NCBI GenBank assembly: GCA_017537345.1
Contig: JAFYKY010000001.1
Coordinates: 40,134 to 104,133, forward strand
Length of the DNA: 64,000 nt
Source: Clostridia bacterium
Lineage (GTDB): Bacteria > Bacillota > Clostridia > Oscillospirales > CAG-382
Direction: 5' to 3'
The position numbers and the translations under genes were made by a program. A model generated the notes under the pieces. It saw only the letters and a program-made list of their open reading frames with translations. It was not told where the DNA came from and did no database searches. Positions 59,542 through 64,000 of this stretch are shown here, piece after piece. The number at the start of each line of letters is the position of its first letter. Position 1 is the first letter of the stretch.

Positions 59542-59954
59542 ATTGTAAACCTCCTTGCGGTTTCGGATATTTTTTCAATATTCACCCGCACAGCCTTTTC
59601 GGGTATGGCGAAGGGGATATTTTCGCTCCATTCGGTAATTATTATACCGCCCCGCTCCTCGTAATCGTAAAATCCGGTGGAAACAAGGTCGTCTTCGTCC
59701 TTTATGCGGTACATATCAAAATGGAATATGCTTATCTTTTCTCCCACGTATTCGTTTACAATGGCAAAGGTGGGGGAGTGAACAAGCTCAAGACATTCGG
59801 GGGCAAGACATTTTACTATTCCTCTGGAAAAAGCGGTCTTTCCCGCGCCCAGATCCCCGAAAAACGCCACGAAATCGCCCGCTTTCAGTTCCTTTGCCAA
59901 CTCTGCGGCAATATTTTCCGTTTCTGCAGGGGAATTGGATATATATTCTTTCAT
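59535..59954 (-). CDS. tsaE: tRNA t6A biosynthesis ATPase TsaE
   Basis: A 139-residue P-loop protein: Walker A GDLGAGKTAFSRGI, VHSPTFAIVNEY and the HFDMYRI segment, then EWSENIPF. It is the small ATPase of the TsaBDE complex. ATG at 59954 follows AGAGGAAAA. First gene of the tsaE-tsaB-rpiB unit. Confidence 0.95.
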   Translation of the reverse strand: MKEYISNSPAETENIAAELAKELKAGDFVAFFGDLGAGKTAFSRGIVKCLAPECLELVHSPTFAIVNEYVGEKISIFHFDMYRIKDEDDLVSTGFYDYEERGGIIITEWSENIPFAIPEKAVRVNIEKISETARRFTIC

Positions 59955-59987
59955 CGGTTTTTCCTCTGGTAAAAATACTGTAAATCA

Positions 59988-60016
59988 ATTATATCAAAAC
60001 CTTACGCAGTAGTCAA
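59988..60016 (-). promoter_or_regulatory. Promoter of tsaE-tsaB-rpiB
   Basis: Minus strand TTGACT (60016-60011) and TATAAT (59993-59988), 17-base spacer. Confidence 0.8.
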
Positions 60017-60076
60017 GATAAAATCCGTTTTGCTAATTGCACAAAACCCACGTATCTATTTCTACACATTGTATAA

Positions 60077-60105
60077 TTGAATTGTTACCGATGCTATGTT
60101 AAAAT
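60077..60105 (+). promoter_or_regulatory. Candidate promoter of the large secreted protein gene
   Basis: TTGAAT (60077-60082) and TAAAAT (60100-60105), 17-base spacer, leaving a leader of about 110 bases. Confidence 0.55.
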
Positions 60106-60224
60106 AAATGTGTGGTAGTGTAAATATTTACCAAATTTTATACGAAAGGCGGCGGTCCCCATGGTTTCAGATATCTCACAGCATACAAACGCGAAAAACA
60201 ACGAAATACATGGAGGTAAAAGCA

Positions 60225-63200
60225 ATGAAAAAAGCATTATCCTTTTTGCTTGTATTAACACTGCTTCTTTCCGCTGTTTATGCGTTTCCCTTTGAACAGG
60301 CAAGCGCGCAGGAAGAAGATACAACATTAAAGACAGACACATATATACCCGAAGAAGAGTACACAGAAGAAATATACGAGGGCACCGGCTCTCTTGAATA
60401 TGCCTTTGACGGCACCTTTATCCGCGATTATGTGGATAACGAAACCCTTGACGAAGCAGGGCACGTAGCCCGTATAAACGAGGAAGAAGCATTAAATACC
60501 TACGTTTTCCTTAACCGCGACGGCACAAAAAGCGTATACTATATGGACGATAACGTGCGCTATGTGGACGAAAACGGCGAAACGGTTGAAAAAGACCTTA
60601 CCATCATACGCAAAAACAAGGGATATACCCTAAAAGCAAACGACGTAAAACTGTGGTTTCCCGACGTGTTGTCCGACGGCATTTCCGTTAAATACGATAA
60701 ATTCCACCTTACTCTGTATCCCCAAGGCGTTGCGGATACGGAAGAGGTAATTATCGACGAATACGAGCGTATAACTTACCCCGGCGTGTTCGGTGAAAAT
60801 ACCGTGCTTGCATATACTCCCACGCTTTCCGGCTTGAAGGAGGATATTATACTCTCCGAATATACGGGGCAGCTTTCTTATGATTTTCTTATCCATACCC
60901 ACGGTATGCGAATACTGGAGCAGGACGGAAAATATATTGTTAAAAAGCCCGGTAACGGCAATAAAGAAACCTTTGAATTAGGCGCTGTGCAGATATACGA
61001 TTCTGCAGGGAACTTCTGCGTGGGCGAAATGAAAATAACCGAGCAGAATAACGGCAGTAAATATATACTCACCCTTATCGCCCCCGAAGAATTCCTTACC
61101 GACCCCGATACGGTTTATCCCGTAACAATAGATCCGTCTATTACCGTTTCGGATAATCTGAACGGAGCAAACGCTATCGAGGACAGCGTAATATATTCGG
61201 GCACGCCCAATTCCAATTACGGCGGATTTACGTATCTTACCGTAGGATACGGAGATTCTACTTACGGCGTGGGAAGAGCTATCTTCCGCCTGCCGGGACT
61301 GTATAACAGCGATCTTTACAACAGCTTATCCGCTTCACAAATAACCAGCGTAAAATTCTATACTTGGGATGCATCTGGGCACGATAATCTCCCTATAAAT
61401 GTATTGGCAAACGTAAATATCCCGTGGACGGAAAGCGGAGTAAAGTGGAATAACGCTCCCGGAGGTTATCCCGGACTTTCTCCCGTAACAGCTAATATGC
61501 CGTCGGGTAACTTTGCCTGCTTTGATATAACGAGCATCGTAGAGTGGTGGAAAGCCGGCAATTCCCCTGCAGGCGGTTTTACAATGAAAAACCCCAATGA
61601 AACAAGCGACCTATACAAAAAGGTTCCTTGCTCTTCGGAAACCGCCATAACCGACCGCAGACCGTATGTGGTTATGACTTACGCGCCTGATATCTCGCTT
61701 AGCAGCTCACTCGTGAACTTACAACGGGGGCATACGTGTCAACTGACAGTTTCCACTTCGTCTAATGCAATAGTTACGTGGGCATCAAACAGCCCGTCTA
61801 CTGCTTCTGTTTCAAACACCGGCTTGGTAACGGGTATAAACGCAGGCGGTGCGACAATAACTGCAACAATTACTGAATCCGATGGAACTAGCAGCACCGC
61901 TTCGTGTAGCGTATATGTTATAATTCCAAGCGGAATATATAGCGTCGAAAGTGCGCAGTTACCGTATAGAATTGAATTATACAATCTTAACTCATACCAA
62001 TCCGGCATGCCGCTTTCGGTTTGGAACACCGGAGGGTCTGCCCCAACCCAGCGTAATTCTTTCTTCAAAATAACACATATAGGCGGAGGTCTATACAGCA
62101 TCCGTTCTATGGTGAATAGCACAATGGGTTGGACAAGAAACGGAACGACACTTGTTTGCTCGGATATCGGCACATCGGAAACAAACGTACCCACTGAAGC
62201 TAAATGGTATATTCTTTCTGATTCCAATGGATATACTATTACCAACCGCTACGGGTCGTCTTATACTATCTCTCATCCGTCAACGGTCACTACAAGCGCT
62301 GATGTTATTTATAAATCACACTCAAAGACGGATATGACGCAGCACTGGGAACTAACAAAGCTTTCCGGCAGTTACAGCGGCGTTGAAATACGAAACGAGA
62401 TAAGCACTTTGGTAATGGGTAGTACTCATAGATTTGTTGCCACTATGTATTCGTCTGTTTCGTATGTTAACGGGCAAAATGGAATCACATGGTCGGTTAC
62501 CAATGGCACCGGAAGCGCAACTATTGACTCAAACACAGGTGTCTTAACGGGCATATCTCCGGGTACAGTAATTGTAACGGTAACGTATCCGTATCCGTAT
62601 ACACCCTCGACCTATTGGACTGATGATTGCGTTGTTTTAATATGCGCATTAAATGATGTTAAATCCATGAAATTCACACGGGATCCATCGGACACTTTTA
62701 CGTTATGTATTGTAACATTATACAACAATGAAAAATATTGGTATCAACTAGCCGATACAGGCGAAAGCTCGAACATTTTGCTAATTTCTGAAAGTAACAT
62801 CGACCTGTTAGAAGAGGCGTATAATAGCCATATTGAAAATGGCAGCAATCCATTTTCTACCGAGTATTGTGTTTATTTGGCAAAAGTAAAAGTCGATGCC
62901 AAAATCGCTGAAGGAGAACTTTATCCCGTTCCCGAAAGCTCGGACGAATATAATGGATTGTGGCTTCATTTTTCCTTGAGAGAAATTCAATATAGGGGCG
63001 CCATTGCCTTAGCCGTTGAAGGACTTAACACCTTTACAACATTGTTGAGCGCTGCAAATCAAGCATATATCCTTTCGCTTAATATTCAACTTTTGGCAAA
63101 TGCCACGGCTACACACACTGCTGTTCAATATTTTTCCGCTATAACCGCCGCAGAAGCTTTTGATACAATAACAGATGTTCAGGCTGTGAATTTAGGAATA

Positions 63201-63638
63201 ACCGATATTGTTCCTGCAAACAATTATGTTGGTGCAAGACCTACATGGCGTCAAAGTGAACTTTTCCTTTCTTATAGTCGTTTTACATATGAACTCGGTT
63301 ATACATGCAATAAAGCGTACGAATTTAGAGACGGTAACCTTTTTGAGACTACATATGGCGCCGCAAATAGTATTAGACCGGATTTTTATAATAAAACCAC
63401 CAAGCATTTTGTGGAGGTTAAGAATTATACAATAACCACCGCGAATGGTCGTAATTCGTTGGTATATAATGTTGTTAACCAATATAACGATCGGCTGAAC
63501 AAATTGCCAAGCGGTACAACGTATGAGGTTTTTATTGATGTTCGCGGTCAAGCGTGGACCCAGGCAATGTTGGATAACATTTATGATAGAATAACCCAAC
63601 AAACAAATGGTGAGATTATCGTTAATTTTATTAAGTAA
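60225..63638 (+). CDS. Secreted multidomain protein with C-terminal nuclease-like toxin domain
   Basis: A 1137-residue protein. Signal peptide 1-28; residues about 60-300 resemble the N-terminal part of WapA/RHS-type exported toxins (ending DPDTVYPVTIDPSI); a DNRLRE/CBM96-like beta domain about 310-487; Ig-like BIG_2 domain about 489-565; ricin-like lectin region about 569-715; second BIG_2 about 718-807; then a helical region and a terminal domain with R1051-P-D1053 and E1064-V-K1066, a PD-(D/E)xK-like pair. RHS repeats are absent. Codon use shifts to AT-rich from roughly 62.6 kb on, as in exchangeable toxin tips. ATG at 60225 follows GGAGG. Confidence 0.8.
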   Translation: MKKALSFLLVLTLLLSAVYAFPFEQASAQEEDTTLKTDTYIPEEEYTEEIYEGTGSLEYAFDGTFIRDYVDNETLDEAGHVARINEEEALNTYVFLNRDGTKSVYYMDDNVRYVDENGETVEKDLTIIRKNKGYTLKANDVKLWFPDVLSDGISVKYDKFHLTLYPQGVADTEEVIIDEYERITYPGVFGENTVLAYTPTLSGLKEDIILSEYTGQLSYDFLIHTHGMRILEQDGKYIVKKPGNGNKETFELGAVQIYDSAGNFCVGEMKITEQNNGSKYILTLIAPEEFLTDPDTVYPVTIDPSITVSDNLNGANAIEDSVIYSGTPNSNYGGFTYLTVGYGDSTYGVGRAIFRLPGLYNSDLYNSLSASQITSVKFYTWDASGHDNLPINVLANVNIPWTESGVKWNNAPGGYPGLSPVTANMPSGNFACFDITSIVEWWKAGNSPAGGFTMKNPNETSDLYKKVPCSSETAITDRRPYVVMTYAPDISLSSSLVNLQRGHTCQLTVSTSSNAIVTWASNSPSTASVSNTGLVTGINAGGATITATITESDGTSSTASCSVYVIIPSGIYSVESAQLPYRIELYNLNSYQSGMPLSVWNTGGSAPTQRNSFFKITHIGGGLYSIRSMVNSTMGWTRNGTTLVCSDIGTSETNVPTEAKWYILSDSNGYTITNRYGSSYTISHPSTVTTSADVIYKSHSKTDMTQHWELTKLSGSYSGVEIRNEISTLVMGSTHRFVATMYSSVSYVNGQNGITWSVTNGTGSATIDSNTGVLTGISPGTVIVTVTYPYPYTPSTYWTDDCVVLICALNDVKSMKFTRDPSDTFTLCIVTLYNNEKYWYQLADTGESSNILLISESNIDLLEEAYNSHIENGSNPFSTEYCVYLAKVKVDAKIAEGELYPVPESSDEYNGLWLHFSLREIQYRGAIALAVEGLNTFTTLLSAANQAYILSLNIQLLANATATHTAVQYFSAITAAEAFDTITDVQAVNLGITDIVPANNYVGARPTWRQSELFLSYSRFTYELGYTCNKAYEFRDGNLFETTYGAANSIRPDFYNKTTKHFVEVKNYTITTANGRNSLVYNVVNQYNDRLNKLPSGTTYEVFIDVRGQAWTQAMLDNIYDRITQQTNGEIIVNFIK

Positions 63639-63666
63639 TATATAATACCGATTATAGGAGAGAAAC

Positions 63667-64000
63667 GTGAATTACCAAGATGTTAAAAAAATATTTGCTC
63701 CCATTTTTAAATCACATGGGTATACTCAGCTTTCCAACAAGCGGCTTTATGTTAAAGATAAAGGCTTTGGCTTTGTGGTTTTTGAGATTGCTCCTGCGCG
63801 TGGATTCGGTTTTCAGCTGCACGGCGGTGTTTGCTTCTTTTGGAACAATAGCAAGAATTATGTTTTGTTCGAATACCATAAAGGCAACGGCGGCGTACAC
63901 GGACGCCCTTCGGGTCAAACGGATCTGATGGTGTTTGATTTTCCTTCTTTTGAAAAAGATCTTGAATATATGATTTCTGATCTGGAAAAACATTTCGAAT
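63667..64000 (+). CDS. DUF4304-like probable immunity protein, cut by the window end
   Basis: GTG at 63667 with AGGAG 8 bases upstream opens a frame of 111 codons that runs off the end. It reads NYQDVKKIFAPIFKSHGYTQ, then LYVKDKGFGFVVFEI, a beta-rich centre (FQLHGGVCFFWNN) and a final helix FEKDLEYMISDLEKHF. The start, helix then IFKSHGYTQ(L)xNKRLYV, resembles DUF4304. It lies 28 bases after the toxin-like gene, the standard place for an immunity gene. It does not use the longer antisense or out-of-frame readings in this stretch. Confidence 0.65.
   Translation, partial: MNYQDVKKIFAPIFKSHGYTQLSNKRLYVKDKGFGFVVFEIAPARGFGFQLHGGVCFFWNNSKNYVLFEYHKGNGGVHGRPSGQTDLMVFDFPSFEKDLEYMISDLEKHFE

Noticed and set aside
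60161..60295. Possible leader peptide before the large secreted protein gene
   Set aside because: The 44-codon frame overlaps the real start in another frame and does not look like protein.

Overview
The window reads as chromosome from a spore-forming member of the Clostridia (Firmicutes), most likely an uncultured gut-type lineage. The grounds are a spoVT gene, clostridial ECF-type sigma factors paired with single-pass membrane proteins, many lipoproteins with clear lipoboxes, strong AGGAGG-type ribosome binding sites, TTGACA/TATAAT promoters, and a K+-dependent membrane pyrophosphatase. The lineage is inferred from gene content only. No rRNA, tRNA, CRISPR array, prophage or complete insertion sequence was seen.

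Layout. 1-8.5 kb: spoVT, a decayed second spoVT start with an inverted-repeat element at its break point, a sigma factor with a large membrane-anchored partner, a GH95 fucosidase-type enzyme, and a frameshifted small membrane gene. 8.5-11.1 kb: comFC and ttcA-like genes, then rplM-rpsI. 11.2-15.4 kb: small accessory genes (DUF4303-like, zinc ribbon, lipoproteins, P-loop kinase, YbaK). 15.4-21.7 kb: a polar amino acid ABC transporter, an M20 peptidase, aspartokinase and a YigZ protein. 21.8-25.9 kb: an ECF sigma gene placed between two genes for related membrane-anchored ectodomain proteins.

25.9-33.3 kb (minus strand): an operon-like run parA-parB-serS, a small membrane protein, a MORN protein, a TIM-barrel isomerase, Lnt and an esterase, most of them overlapping. 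34.0-36.3 kb: hppA, followed by a candidate ~95-nt small RNA and a GLUG-type surface lipoprotein. 38.0-41.8 kb: three translationally close genes (ATP-grasp ligase, Asp/Glu-type racemase, glutamine-dependent asparagine synthase) that fit a D-Asp/D-Asn peptidoglycan cross-bridge pathway. 41.9-48.9 kb: four solute-binding lipoproteins in two paralogous pairs, split by dut, with no permease nearby; the first is preceded by two striking palindromes in its leader. 49.0-50.0 kb: class II aldolase. 50.0-50.7 kb: gene-free and filled with duplicated repeats and hairpins.

50.8-52.4 kb: a 530-residue protein that joins a sigma-70 N-terminus to a winged-helix and a large unknown domain. 52.4-56.9 kb (minus strand): a lipoprotein with prenyltransferase-like repeats, then rplL, rplJ with an L10 leader attenuator, rplA, rplK, nusG, secE and rpmG. 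The usual rpoB does not follow rplL. 57-60 kb (minus strand): two lipoproteins, rpiB, tsaB and tsaE. 60.2-64.0 kb: a 1137-residue secreted multidomain protein ending in a nuclease-like D...ExK motif, followed by a small DUF4304-like gene cut by the window end. Together these look like a polymorphic toxin and its immunity gene.

The most interesting parts are the toxin/immunity pair, the D-Asp/D-Asn cassette, the sigma factor set between paired ectodomains, the fused sigma/winged-helix protein, the repeat-filled gap, and the palindromic leader.
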